From NCBI GenBank assembly GCA_030654155.1, contig JAURYA010000109.1, forward strand, positions 1-40,374: a DNA stretch of 40,374 bases, read 5' to 3'. Within the stretch, counting starts at the first letter, position 1. Every line of letters starts with the position of its first letter. The notes beneath the pieces are model-generated. The model saw nothing but the letters and a program-made list of their open reading frames with translations, ran no database searches and was not told the origin of the DNA. A program made the position numbers and the translations under genes. Of the stretch, positions 25,947-33,988 are shown piece after piece. Origin of the DNA: Sulfurimonas sp. GTDB lineage: Bacteria > Campylobacterota > Campylobacteria > Campylobacterales > Sulfurimonadaceae.

Positions 25947-26819
25947 ATGTCAATAGGAAATAAGCTAAAAATTGCTATTTGCGGCAAGAGCGGTCTAGTC
26001 GGTTCAAAGCTCGATGAGCTGTTTACGTCGCAGTACAACAGTGTTATCGGTGTGAAAATTCGTGACAATACATCCATAGAGGATGTCGCTGCGCAGATAG
26101 ATAAGTGCGATATTTTAATCAACTTAAACGGCACTACCATCTTGGCTCCTTGGAGCGATGAGTACAAAAAAAAGCTATATAGCAGCCGTATAGATACAAC
26201 AAGAAAATTGGTTGACGCCATTGCTGTTTGCAAAGAGAAACCGAAGCTTTTTTTGAGTGCTTCGGCGGTTGGAATTTATGAGTCAAATATACCGCATGAC
26301 GACAACTCACAAAGGTATGAGAATGATTTTTTATCGCATCTTTGCAGAGATTGGGAAGCTGAGGCAAAAAAAGCCGAGATACTTGATGTCAGAGTCGTGC
26401 AGATGAGATTCGGGGTAATATTTTCCAAAGACGGCGGCGCGATGTCTAAGATATTGCCGCCCTTTAAGATGGGAATCGGCGGAAAACTAGGTGGCGGAGA
26501 GCAGATGGTCTCATGGATACATATAGAGGATTTGCTAAGAGCAATTTTGTTTATAATTAAAACCCCGGCAATCAGCGGTTCGGTAAATTTCACGTCACCA
26601 TATCCTGTCTCAAACAAAGAGCAGACAAATATTTTAGGCAAAGTTTTAAACAGACCAACTTTTTTTGGTGTTCCTGCATTTATGATAAAGTTGGTTTTTG
26701 GAGATGGCGCTAGAGTGATTCTTGATTCAAAAGAGGTCTATCCTACAAAGCTGTTAGAAAACGGATTTGCGTTTTACTATGAAAAATTTGAAGATGCCAT
26801 AAAAGAGATAGTAGAATAA
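25947..26819 (+). CDS. TIGR01777-type SDR nucleoside-sugar epimerase-like protein
   Basis: Extended short-chain dehydrogenase fold with N-terminal NAD(P) motif ICGKSGLVGSKLDELF, then INLNGTTILAPWSDEYKKKLYSSRIDTTR, LSASAVGIY (catalytic Ser/Tyr region), VVQMRFGVIFSKDGGAMSKILPPFKMGIGGKLGGG and MVSWIHIEDLLRAI. These are hallmarks of the TIGR01777/YfcH family, whose substrate is unknown. 290 residues is typical. A good AAAGGAG ribosome site precedes the ATG. Confidence 0.88.
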   Translation: MSIGNKLKIAICGKSGLVGSKLDELFTSQYNSVIGVKIRDNTSIEDVAAQIDKCDILINLNGTTILAPWSDEYKKKLYSSRIDTTRKLVDAIAVCKEKPKLFLSASAVGIYESNIPHDDNSQRYENDFLSHLCRDWEAEAKKAEILDVRVVQMRFGVIFSKDGGAMSKILPPFKMGIGGKLGGGEQMVSWIHIEDLLRAILFIIKTPAISGSVNFTSPYPVSNKEQTNILGKVLNRPTFFGVPAFMIKLVFGDGARVILDSKEVYPTKLLENGFAFYYEKFEDAIKEIVE

Positions 26820-26860
26820 TTTTTAGGATTTGATTTAGTTTTTTATAAAGCTCAAAGTTG

Positions 26861-26866
26861 TACAAT
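26861..26866 (+). promoter_or_regulatory. Possible -10 of the AMMECR1-Memo-cupin operon
   Basis: TACAAT within GTTGTACAATGG. Transcription from here would start just downstream of the in-frame ATG at 26865, which favours the later GTG start of the gene. Confidence 0.35.
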
Positions 26867-26894
26867 GGTTTGTTTGCTAAAAAAAGGAGTTGCT

Positions 26895-27467
26895 GTGCTA
26901 GATTCCATTTTGCTTAGAATTGCGAAAAACTCTATACTTTGTGAGTTTAATAGTTCATATAATTTTGATAAAAATAAGTTGTTGGAGAGCTACCCTTTCT
27001 TAAAAAAGGATGGTGCGTCATTTGTGACATTAAAGTATGATGACCATCTGCGTGGTTGCATTGGCTCCATAATCGCGCACCGTTCACTCCTTAATGATGT
27101 TGCTGCAAATGCCGTATCTGCCGCATTTCATGACCCAAGATTTCATCAGTTGCATGAAAACGAGCTCTCTAATATCTTTGTTGAGGTGTCCGTTCTTAGC
27201 GAACCTAAGCTTTTAGAGTATGAAGATTTTGATGATTTGCTTAAAAAGGTAGAGCCGTTTATTGACGGACTTATTTTAAAACATAATGGGCATCAAGGAA
27301 CTTTTTTACCGCAAGTATGGGAGCAGCTCCCCTCAGTAAAAGAGTTTTTGGAACATCTTAGTATGAAAGCTGGTTTAAATCCCTCGGTTTACGCAGAGCA
27401 CCCTACTATCTACAGATATAGAGTTGAAGCGATAGAGGGTAAATTTGATGAAATATTGCCGCTATAA
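26895..27467 (+). CDS. AMMECR1-domain protein (AmmeMemoRadiSam system protein A-like)
   Basis: A 190-residue AMMECR1-fold protein: FVTLKYDDHLRGCIGSIIAHRSLLNDVAANAVSAAFHDPRF is the family signature (LRGCIGS), followed by VEVSVLSEPKLL and GHQGTFLPQVWEQLPSVKEFL. I choose the GTG at 26895 because AAAAAGGAG sits at correct spacing; the upstream ATG at 26865 has no ribosome site. The biochemical function of the family is not settled. Its neighbour is the Memo-family gene, the usual partner. Confidence 0.88.
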   Translation: MLDSILLRIAKNSILCEFNSSYNFDKNKLLESYPFLKKDGASFVTLKYDDHLRGCIGSIIAHRSLLNDVAANAVSAAFHDPRFHQLHENELSNIFVEVSVLSEPKLLEYEDFDDLLKKVEPFIDGLILKHNGHQGTFLPQVWEQLPSVKEFLEHLSMKAGLNPSVYAEHPTIYRYRVEAIEGKFDEILPL

Positions 27468-27513
27468 CAAAAAAATAATTTTTAAAAGATAGAGAATTCA
27501 TAGGAGTAGAGTT

Positions 27514-28299
27514 ATGAAACGTAATATGAGTGTGTCAGGCAGTTTTTATCCCAGAAGAGCAGTTGAGATAGAGAGATATTTTGAACACTTCAGCAAAATA
27601 TATGATGAGAATTTTACTCTCCCAGATGTCAAAAGCAGAGCTGTTATAGTCCCTCATGCGGGATATATCTACTCCGGGTATACGGCAAATATCGCGTATA
27701 GAGTTTTGCAAAAAAGCGGAGTTAAAAAATTTGTTGTTATAGGACCATCACACAAAGTTGCTTTTAATGGGATCAGCCTTTGCGAATTTAGCAGCTATGA
27801 TACCCCGTTTGGCAAGATTAACGCTATAGCGGATTTGGCTCCAAAACTAAAAGATAAATTTTCTATTTCGTGTATCAAGGATGCTCACGCTGAACATAGC
27901 ACTGAGGTTCAGTTTCCTTTTTTAAAGCACTACATAGAGGATGTAAGTATCGTTGAGCTGGTGTATAGCTATGCAAATGCACACTACGTATCTGAGATAA
28001 TAGATTTTATTTTAGAGCATGATGATATGGGAGTTATTATCAGCACCGATTTAAGCCATTTTTATAATCTAAATGAGGCGCACAGACTTGATAATATCTG
28101 CCTAGTAGCCATCGGAAAACTTGATGTCGGAATGCTTCACAACGGATGCGAGGCATGCGGAAACATCGGTGTTGAAGCAATGATTCTTAGTGCAAAAAAG
28201 CTTGGTCTGAGTGCTCATATACTTGATTATAGAACTAGTGCGGATGCAACAGATGACACAAGCAGAGTGGTCGGTTACACGAGCGCCTACTTTTCATGA
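27514..28299 (+). CDS. Memo-family protein (AmmeMemoRadiSam system protein B-like)
   Basis: MEMO1-like protein related to extradiol dioxygenases. Motifs: SGSFYPRRAVEIERYF, VPHAGYIYSGYTANIAYRVL, VVIGPSHKVAFNGISLC, YDTPFGKI, AHAEHSTEVQFPFLKHY and ISTDLSHFYNLNEA, with the His/Asp/Cys residues of the putative metal pocket (HAGY, HSTEVQFPF, DLSHF, NGCEACGNIG). 261 residues is normal. AGGAG precedes the ATG. The stop overlaps the cupin start (ATGA), so the two are coupled. Catalysis in the family is unproven. Confidence 0.92.
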   Translation: MKRNMSVSGSFYPRRAVEIERYFEHFSKIYDENFTLPDVKSRAVIVPHAGYIYSGYTANIAYRVLQKSGVKKFVVIGPSHKVAFNGISLCEFSSYDTPFGKINAIADLAPKLKDKFSISCIKDAHAEHSTEVQFPFLKHYIEDVSIVELVYSYANAHYVSEIIDFILEHDDMGVIISTDLSHFYNLNEAHRLDNICLVAIGKLDVGMLHNGCEACGNIGVEAMILSAKKLGLSAHILDYRTSADATDDTSRVVGYTSAYFS

Positions 28300-28613
28300 A
28301 AAAATCAAACATATTTGACCTGATTCCGGAAACGTTAAAAGATGAGCTTTTTGAGGAGTTGATTTCAAAAGACGGTATAAAGATTGAGAGAATAGTCTCT
28401 CATGGGCACGTTACCTCAGAATTTGAGTGGTATGACCAAAGAAGAGATGAGTGGGTTATTTTACTTCAAGGCGAGGCTGTAATCTCTTTTTTAAATGAGG
28501 ATGATGTTAGATTAAAAGCAGGAGATTATATAAATATACCTGCCCGTAAAAAACATAGAGTCTCTTGGACAAAGCCTAATGAGGATACTCTCTGGCTGGC
28601 TGTGCACTATTAA
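28296..28613 (+). CDS. Small cupin-domain protein
   Basis: A 105-residue single cupin barrel: HGHVTSEFEWYDQRRDEWVILLQGEAVISF is cupin motif 1 with metal-type residues partly retained, and GDYINIPARKKHRVSWT is motif 2 with its histidine. The start overlaps the Memo stop by 4 bases. A small metal-binding barrel is likely; the ligand is unknown. Such cupins are common, so the coupling to Memo is more informative than the fold. Confidence 0.82.
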   Translation: MKKSNIFDLIPETLKDELFEELISKDGIKIERIVSHGHVTSEFEWYDQRRDEWVILLQGEAVISFLNEDDVRLKAGDYINIPARKKHRVSWTKPNEDTLWLAVHY

Positions 28614-28671
28614 TGTTGGCAATATATAAAATTAGGTAATATTGCAAACTTATTTTAAAAGGATTTATATT

Positions 28672-29700
28672 TTGCAACATTTCAGATTCTCTTTTATCTT
28701 TACATTTATAGGTTTGCTTATAGCCGGATGGTGGGGATATGGTTTGGGCGGCTGGATAAACGCTGTTAATTTAATATTTATAGCGGCAATCCTTGCTTTG
28801 ATGGAGGTATCTCTCTCTTTTGATAACGCTGTCGTAAATGCTTCAATTCTCAAAACATGGGATGAGTATTGGAAGAAACTTTTCTTAACAGTCGGTATTT
28901 TAGTTGCGGTTTTTGGAATGAGACTTCTTTTCCCTCTTGTAATCGTAGCTCAAACGGCTGATTTGGGACTTTTGGAAGTTTGGGATTTAGCACTGAACAA
29001 TCCTGCCGAGTATTCAAGCAATCTTATCGCACATCATGCTGAGATATCCGCATTTGGAGGGGTGTTTTTACTGCTTGTTTTTCTTAATTTTATGCTTGAT
29101 GAGAACAAAAGCATTCACTGGTTTGAGTACCTTGAAGAGAAGTTGGGACTGCTTGGAAAAATTGAAGCTATCTCAATTTTTATCGCGATTGTAACATTAA
29201 TGACTTTTCTCTCTTTTATTGAGCAAGAGAACAAATTAGTTGTTCTTATGGCGGGATTATGGGGAATTGTTATATATGTTGGAGTTGACATTATCGGTAT
29301 TGTGTTAGAAAAAGAGGAGAGTGAGCCAGTAGTTGCGAATGTAATCAAAAAAGGAAGCATCGGCGGCTTTTTATACTTAGAAGTTTTAGACGCCTCTTTC
29401 TCTTTTGACGGCGTAATAGGTGCTTTTGCCATAACAAAAGATATCGTAATTATAATGGTTGGACTTGGTATCGGAGCGATGTTTGTAAGGTCTTTAACTA
29501 TATATCTGGTAGAAAAAGAGACGCTTGACCAATATATCTATCTAGAACACGGTGCACACTATGCGATAGGTATTTTAGCTCTGATTATGCTTTTTGGTAT
29601 GAATTTTCATATACCTGAAATATTTACGGGGCTTATCGGCATAGCTTTTATAGCATTGTCATTATGGTCTTCTGTTAAAAAAAATAGAGCTTCTTCTTAA
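28672..29700 (+). CDS. DUF475/TerC-family integral membrane protein
   Basis: A ~342-residue multi-pass membrane protein of the TerC superfamily. It has paired motifs with acidic residues in membrane helices, LMEVSLSFDNAVVNASIL and LEVLDASFSFDGVIGAFAIT, typical of metal-ion-related TerC proteins; about eight or nine helices. I take the TTG at 28672 (MQHFRFSFIF) because AAAAGGAT lies 8 bases upstream; the frame also has a TTG at 28642. Some TerC relatives export manganese. It stands just before a CNNM/CorC-type gene, so both may concern divalent cations (inference). Confidence 0.85.
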   Translation: MQHFRFSFIFTFIGLLIAGWWGYGLGGWINAVNLIFIAAILALMEVSLSFDNAVVNASILKTWDEYWKKLFLTVGILVAVFGMRLLFPLVIVAQTADLGLLEVWDLALNNPAEYSSNLIAHHAEISAFGGVFLLLVFLNFMLDENKSIHWFEYLEEKLGLLGKIEAISIFIAIVTLMTFLSFIEQENKLVVLMAGLWGIVIYVGVDIIGIVLEKEESEPVVANVIKKGSIGGFLYLEVLDASFSFDGVIGAFAITKDIVIIMVGLGIGAMFVRSLTIYLVEKETLDQYIYLEHGAHYAIGILALIMLFGMNFHIPEIFTGLIGIAFIALSLWSSVKKNRASS

Positions 29701-29720
29701 AAAATATATGGGAAGCTCTA
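29685..29720. other. Inverted repeat over the terC-like stop codon
   Basis: TAGAGCTTC (29685-29693) and GAAGCTCTA (29712-29720) form a perfect 9-bp stem with an 18-base AT-rich loop. The T-run expected of an intrinsic terminator is weak, so its role is open. Confidence 0.4.
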
Positions 29721-29756
29721 CCGTTTCAAGTGTGAAATCAACTAGTAACTTAAATG

Positions 29757-29765
29757 TGCTATAAT
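29757..29765 (+). promoter_or_regulatory. Extended -10 promoter of the leader ORF and CNNM-like gene
   Basis: TGCTATAAT is an extended -10 (TATAAT at 29760-29765). Transcription would begin near 29772, giving a short leader of about 24 bases before the ATG at 29796. Confidence 0.6.
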
Positions 29766-29795
29766 TCGACTCAAAAATTTTTAAAGGAATTTTAA

Positions 29796-29858
29796 ATGAC
29801 CCAAAGCGACCCGGACTCGCGTAGTTTTATCTTCACAGCCATAGGGATAGACCTATGA
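29796..29858 (+). CDS. Leader peptide upstream of the CNNM/CorC-like gene
   Basis: A 20-codon ORF (MTQSDPDSRS...GIDL) with an excellent ribosome site (AAAGGAA, 29783-29789, 6 bases before the ATG) directly behind an extended -10. Its stop overlaps the start of the membrane-protein gene (ATGA, 29855-29858), the signature of translational coupling. The early Asp-Pro-Asp resembles the acidic/proline N-termini that destabilise ribosomes at low Mg2+ (E. coli MgtL starts MEPDP). A Mg2+-sensing role is inference; translation of the ORF is well supported by the signals. Confidence 0.62.
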   Translation: MTQSDPDSRSFIFTAIGIDL

Positions 29859-30931
29859 CATTACTGATAATTTATCTTTCAATCGCCCTTTTTATATCGT
29901 TTATCTGTTCGATGCTTGAAGCAGTTTTACTCTCAAGTACCAACTCCTATGTTGAAAGTTTGTCTAAAGATCATAATGAAAATCTGGTCAATAAAATCAG
30001 AAGATTAAAAGCAGATATTGATAAACCAATCTCTTCTATTTTGACCGTAAACACTTTTGCCCACACTATGGGTGCAGCAGGTGTCGGCGCTCAAGCTCAG
30101 GTTGTTTTTGGAGATGAGTTGCAAACACTTATTGCTTTTATAGTAACGCTCTTAATTTTATATTTTTCAGAGATTATTCCTAAAACATACGGTGTTTTGT
30201 ATTGGAAAAAATTGCTGATTCCCTCAGCACATATAATTTCTTTTTTAGTGATGATTACTACTCCTTTTACATGGATTTCGTCGTTTTTGACAAACTACAT
30301 CTCAAAAAATAAAAAACATCAAAGCAATTTTTCGCGTGATGAGATTATGGCAGTTGTTGCAATGGGCGAAAAAGAGGGAACCATCCTTACTAAAGAGAGT
30401 GATTTGATTGAAAATCTTTTAAAGCTCAAAAACATAAAAGCAAAAGATATCATGACTCCAAGAAGTGTTGTTTTCGCCCTATCTGCAGAAACAACAATAG
30501 AAGAAGCAATTGAAGATGACCGTATGTATATTCACTCGCGCATCCCTATTTTTAGAGAGACACTTGATGATATCGTAGGTATTGTTTTTAACCAAAAAAT
30601 TCTTGAAGAGAGCAATGAAGATAATGACAGTATTTCTTTAGAGAGTATCTCGCATGAAGTACATATGGTTTCTGAAAATCTTCCTGTTCCAAATCTTATT
30701 GACCAGTTTGTAAAACGAAAAACACATCTTTTTATAGTTTATGACAATTATGGGCAGACAGTAGGTGTTGTTACTCTTGAAGATGCGATTGAGACTCTTT
30801 TAGGAGTTGAGATTGTGGATGAGATGGATGAGATTGAAGATATGCAGGTTTTTGCAAAAGATAGAAGTAAAAAGTTTCAAGATCGCATGAAAGTTGAGAG
30901 AAAAAAACTTGAAAAAGCTAAAATCGTATAA
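29855..30931 (+). CDS. CNNM/CorC-family membrane protein with CBS domains
   Basis: A 358-residue protein: DUF21 (CNNM) transmembrane domain (about residues 1-150, with CSMLEAVLLSS, TVNTFAHTMGAAGVGAQ and YFSEIIPKTYGV), a CBS pair (about 195-320, KDIMTPRSVVFAL; VYDNYGQTVGVVTLEDAIETLLGVEIVDE) and a short basic tail. It lacks the C-terminal CorC_HlyC domain. Characterised bacterial relatives (CorB/CorC) move Mg2+ with Na+. Its ATG overlaps the leader ORF stop, and a GGGA lies 6 bases upstream inside the leader, so initiation may be coupled, independent or both. Confidence 0.88.
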   Translation: MTLLIIYLSIALFISFICSMLEAVLLSSTNSYVESLSKDHNENLVNKIRRLKADIDKPISSILTVNTFAHTMGAAGVGAQAQVVFGDELQTLIAFIVTLLILYFSEIIPKTYGVLYWKKLLIPSAHIISFLVMITTPFTWISSFLTNYISKNKKHQSNFSRDEIMAVVAMGEKEGTILTKESDLIENLLKLKNIKAKDIMTPRSVVFALSAETTIEEAIEDDRMYIHSRIPIFRETLDDIVGIVFNQKILEESNEDNDSISLESISHEVHMVSENLPVPNLIDQFVKRKTHLFIVYDNYGQTVGVVTLEDAIETLLGVEIVDEMDEIEDMQVFAKDRSKKFQDRMKVERKKLEKAKIV

Positions 30932-30952
30932 CTTCTTTAAATAAGGGAAATC

Positions 30953-31795
30953 ATGGTTAAAGTAAGTGCGATTCAGATGCAAATGAGCGAAGATCAAGAG
31001 GCTAATGTTGACAAGGCTGAGAAGCTCGCCAGAGAGGCTGCGGCAAACGGCGCTCAAATCATACTTTTACCGGAACTTTTTGAGGGCTTTTACTTCTGCA
31101 AAGATATAGATGAAAAATATTTTTCATGGGCAAAAGAGAGAGAAGGCAACAAGCTTATAGAGCGATTTAGCAGCCTTGCTAAAGAGTTGCATGTCGTTAT
31201 TTTGATTAGCTATTTTGAGAAGAGCAGTGAGGGTTATTTTAACTCTCTAGTCGTTGCAGATGCCAACGGTCAAATAATGGACAACTACCGTAAAACGCAC
31301 ATTCCCGATGGTCCCGGATATGAAGAGAAGTTCTACTTTAAACCTGGTAACACAGGTTTTAAGGTTTATGATACCGCTTACGCAAAAATAGGCGTCGGAA
31401 TCTGCTGGGACCAATGGTTTTGCGAAACGGCAAGAGCTCTAACTCTAATGGGTGCAGAGATTATTTTTTATCCGACTGCAATTGGAAGTGAACCGGAAAT
31501 CCATCTTGATTCAAAAGAGCACTGGCAGAGAGTTCAAATGGGACACGCTGCTACAAATACAGTTCCTGTTGTTGTAGCTAACCGTATCGGCGAAGAAAAA
31601 GGTGCGACATGTACTTTGAACTTTTACGGCTCATCTTTTATAACCGACTATACGGGTGCAAAAATCGCCGAAGCCTCAAGAGATAAAGAGGAGATAATCT
31701 ACGGCGAGTTTGACATAGAGGACAACCAAAAGCAGAGACACTACTGGGGACTCATAAGAGATAGACGGCCAGAGATGTACAAAAATATCTGCTAG
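30953..31795 (+). CDS. aguB: N-carbamoylputrescine amidase
   Basis: Nitrilase-fold enzyme that makes putrescine from N-carbamoylputrescine in the agmatine pathway. The Glu-Lys-Cys triad is visible: Glu41 in LLPELFEG, the lysine in YRKTHIPDGPGY and the cysteine in GVGICWDQWF. The substrate segment EKFYFKPGNTGF and C-terminal HYWGLIRDRRPEMY match AguB. 280 residues is normal. AAGGGAAATC precedes the ATG. The agmatine deiminase gene (aguA) is not in the window. Confidence 0.93.
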   Translation: MVKVSAIQMQMSEDQEANVDKAEKLAREAAANGAQIILLPELFEGFYFCKDIDEKYFSWAKEREGNKLIERFSSLAKELHVVILISYFEKSSEGYFNSLVVADANGQIMDNYRKTHIPDGPGYEEKFYFKPGNTGFKVYDTAYAKIGVGICWDQWFCETARALTLMGAEIIFYPTAIGSEPEIHLDSKEHWQRVQMGHAATNTVPVVVANRIGEEKGATCTLNFYGSSFITDYTGAKIAEASRDKEEIIYGEFDIEDNQKQRHYWGLIRDRRPEMYKNIC

Positions 31796-31847
31796 TTTGG
31801 AACTATTATTGCTCTAAAGAGTAAAATAATCCAATAAAGGTTAGAAC

Positions 31848-32651
31848 ATGGAGATTGTACTGCGCAATAATCTTATTCTTATCACTACGGAGTTTGACAC
31901 ATTAAATACCCCTTGGATGAGGGAGTTTCTGCACCATCACACCAGAGGTATGCTTTTTTTACCCAAATCAGTACTCGTTTTTAGAAATGAAACACTGACT
32001 GAGGTCAGAAAAGAGTTTTTAAGTAAATTGAGCCAGTATCACGCAGCAAAGTATGATTTTTCCCACGAATTTTTCTTGCGTTCAATGCTTAAATATGGAA
32101 ACCAGCCTATAAAAATTGAACTGAACGAACTTCAAGAGCCAGAAAATATAAAGGTAAATCTCTATGCTTACAATAGAGATACTGTGCTGATTTCTCTTGA
32201 ACGCCCGAACTCTTGGGTTATAAATTATCTCCGTTCGCAACTTGAAGTTTATGTCGAGAGAGGCACAGATGTCTCTTTGGTGGTTGATGTTTCTGATTAC
32301 AGAGCAAAGGCTAGGCTTGAGAGAGCCCTAAATAAGCGCCACATTCTGCACTATCAAATCAACTACACATACGACAATCACTTTATAAGCAAGCTTTACA
32401 GCGATTTTGCAAGTTATAGTTTTGGCAATCTTTGCAAAGATGAAGAAGATAGAGAAAATAACTATTTTTACACGGTTTTGGAGTGTCCAATCGGGGCTAG
32501 TCAAGATGCTCTTAGAAAGAGTTATAAGAAACTTGCAAAAGCTTACCATCCAGACAAAATTGAGCATGAATCGCCATATATGATAAAACACTACACTCAA
32601 AAATTCCAACTTTTGCAAGAGGCTTATTCAGCACTTCGAAGTGCCAGCTAG
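31848..32651 (+). CDS. Protein with a C-terminal J domain
   Basis: A 267-residue protein whose last ~65 residues form a J domain (FYTVLECPIGASQDALRKSYKKLAKAYHPDK) with the HPD motif needed to stimulate DnaK. The first ~195 residues are unfamiliar, soluble and mixed alpha/beta, with LYAYNRDTVLISLERPNSWVINYLRSQLEVYVERG. J domains at the C-terminus mark client-specific co-chaperones, so the N-terminal part probably recruits a particular target; which one is unknown. Similar proteins occur in other Campylobacterota. Confidence 0.83.
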   Translation: MEIVLRNNLILITTEFDTLNTPWMREFLHHHTRGMLFLPKSVLVFRNETLTEVRKEFLSKLSQYHAAKYDFSHEFFLRSMLKYGNQPIKIELNELQEPENIKVNLYAYNRDTVLISLERPNSWVINYLRSQLEVYVERGTDVSLVVDVSDYRAKARLERALNKRHILHYQINYTYDNHFISKLYSDFASYSFGNLCKDEEDRENNYFYTVLECPIGASQDALRKSYKKLAKAYHPDKIEHESPYMIKHYTQKFQLLQEAYSALRSAS

Positions 32652-32676
32652 GTTGTTTTATTATCCTTTTTAATGA

Positions 32677-32682
32677 TATTAT
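32677..32682 (+). promoter_or_regulatory. -10 box of the lipoprotein operon
   Basis: TATTAT in AATGATATTATGTAC, 35 bases before the first ATG (32712) of the CsgG-like gene. If used, it excludes the in-frame start at 32673. Confidence 0.45.
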
Positions 32683-32711
32683 GTACATTATTTAACAAAA
32701 AAAGGAATTTC

Positions 32712-33689
32712 ATGAAAACATCTCTTTTGATGTGGTTCGCTGTTGCCGCATTTATGACAGGCTGTGCTACAATGCAAAAAACCCAAACACATCAAACTCC
32801 TTCACCTGCAACACCGCAAACAAGTAAAACTTTAGTCGTAAAAGAGAACGAGCCTTCTGGCTTAAAACGAAAAGTGGCTATTGGACGTTTTACAAATGAA
32901 ACTCGTTATGGTCAAAGTTTTTTTCTTGATCAAAACAATGACAAAATCGGCAAACAAGCAATGGACATACTTTCTTCGAAGTTATTCCAAACTGGCAAGT
33001 TCGTAATGCTTGAAAGAGCAGATTTGGCAAAAATTGAAAAAGAGTTGAAAATTGGCAAAGCCGGTGAATTAGATAACGCTGCAGACTACTTAATTTTAGG
33101 TTCTATTACCGAGCTTGGATATAAAGAAGTAAGCGACGTCGGTTTTTTTAGTCGTGTTAAAAAGCAAGAGATGTCAGCTAAAGTTCATATTCGCATAGTG
33201 GATGTCAGCAGCGCTCAAATCATATATTCCGAAGAAGGAAAAGGTGTAGTATTCAGTGAAGCCGGAACTGTAATGGGTGTTGGCGGCAAAGCCGGTTATG
33301 ATGGACAATTAAATGATAAAGCTATTGAAGCGGCTATTTCTGACCTTGCTTCTAATATTATTGAAAATATGCTGGATAAACCTTGGAAAGGTTATATTTT
33401 AGGATTTGAAGATGGAAATCTTATAACTTCAGGCGGTAAAAGCCAAAACATCAAAGTCGGTGATAACTTTGATGTATTTCAAAAAGGCAAGCAAGTTAAA
33501 AATCCGCAAACAAATATGATGATTACATTGCCGGGTAAAAAGATTGGTTCCATATCAATAGAAGCAACGATGGGTGATACGCCAGAGACAGAAGTTTCAC
33601 TTGCTTCTATTACGAATGGGGATTTGAAGCCATTTACAGCTTCTAAAAATTTCTCTGATTTATATATTCAAGTAGGAGGAAACAAATGA
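32712..33689 (+). CDS. CsgG/HfaB-like lipoprotein
   Basis: First gene of a four-lipoprotein operon. Signal peptide and lipobox FMTGC (Cys18) after the ATG at 32712, which has AAAAAGGAA upstream; an upstream in-frame start at 32673 would bury the signal. The mature protein has the CsgG fold features: KVAIGRFTNETRYGQSF, AMDILSSKLFQTGKFVMLERADLAKI, ADYLILGSITELGY, KVHIRIVDVSSAQIIYSEEG and a C-terminal beta region (GGKSQNIKVGDNFDVF). Family members include curli and holdfast exporters that form outer-membrane pores. No curli subunit genes are nearby, so the substrate is unknown. Confidence 0.86.
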   Translation: MKTSLLMWFAVAAFMTGCATMQKTQTHQTPSPATPQTSKTLVVKENEPSGLKRKVAIGRFTNETRYGQSFFLDQNNDKIGKQAMDILSSKLFQTGKFVMLERADLAKIEKELKIGKAGELDNAADYLILGSITELGYKEVSDVGFFSRVKKQEMSAKVHIRIVDVSSAQIIYSEEGKGVVFSEAGTVMGVGGKAGYDGQLNDKAIEAAISDLASNIIENMLDKPWKGYILGFEDGNLITSGGKSQNIKVGDNFDVFQKGKQVKNPQTNMMITLPGKKIGSISIEATMGDTPETEVSLASITNGDLKPFTASKNFSDLYIQVGGNK

Positions 33690-33988
33690 AATACAAATCG
33701 CTCATAAGCTTATTTTTGTTTATATTGGCACTAAGCGGATGTGGTTATAAAGAAGGAGTAGCTACTCCTGAGAAAAAATCATATCTTTATTTTACCGGTG
33801 ACCTCAAAGATGTAAAAGTTGTTGTGGACAACAATGAAGGGTTCAGTGTTGAATCTGGGGCTAATCACAGGTATAAAATTAATTCCGGTAAGCATAAAGT
33901 AACGATATATCGTGGGGACAAGGTTATCCTCAATCGTGAAATTTTCGTTAGCGACGGCGTAGAAAAAGAGATAGAGGTTCAGCCGTGA
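33686..33988 (+). CDS. Small lipoprotein with PEGA-like beta domain
   Basis: A 100-residue lipoprotein with lipobox ALSGC (Cys19). The rest is beta-rich: YLYFTGDLKDVKVVVDNN, HRYKINSGKHKVTIYRGDKVILNREIFV, resembling PEGA-type domains (the G-K/P-H-x-V-x-I/V-x-R-x-G pattern). The ATG overlaps the CsgG-like stop (ATGA) and its own stop overlaps the next start (GTGA). It would be an extra member beyond the usual CsgG-DUF4810-DUF799 trio. Function unknown. Confidence 0.8.
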   Translation: MKYKSLISLFLFILALSGCGYKEGVATPEKKSYLYFTGDLKDVKVVVDNNEGFSVESGANHRYKINSGKHKVTIYRGDKVILNREIFVSDGVEKEIEVQP

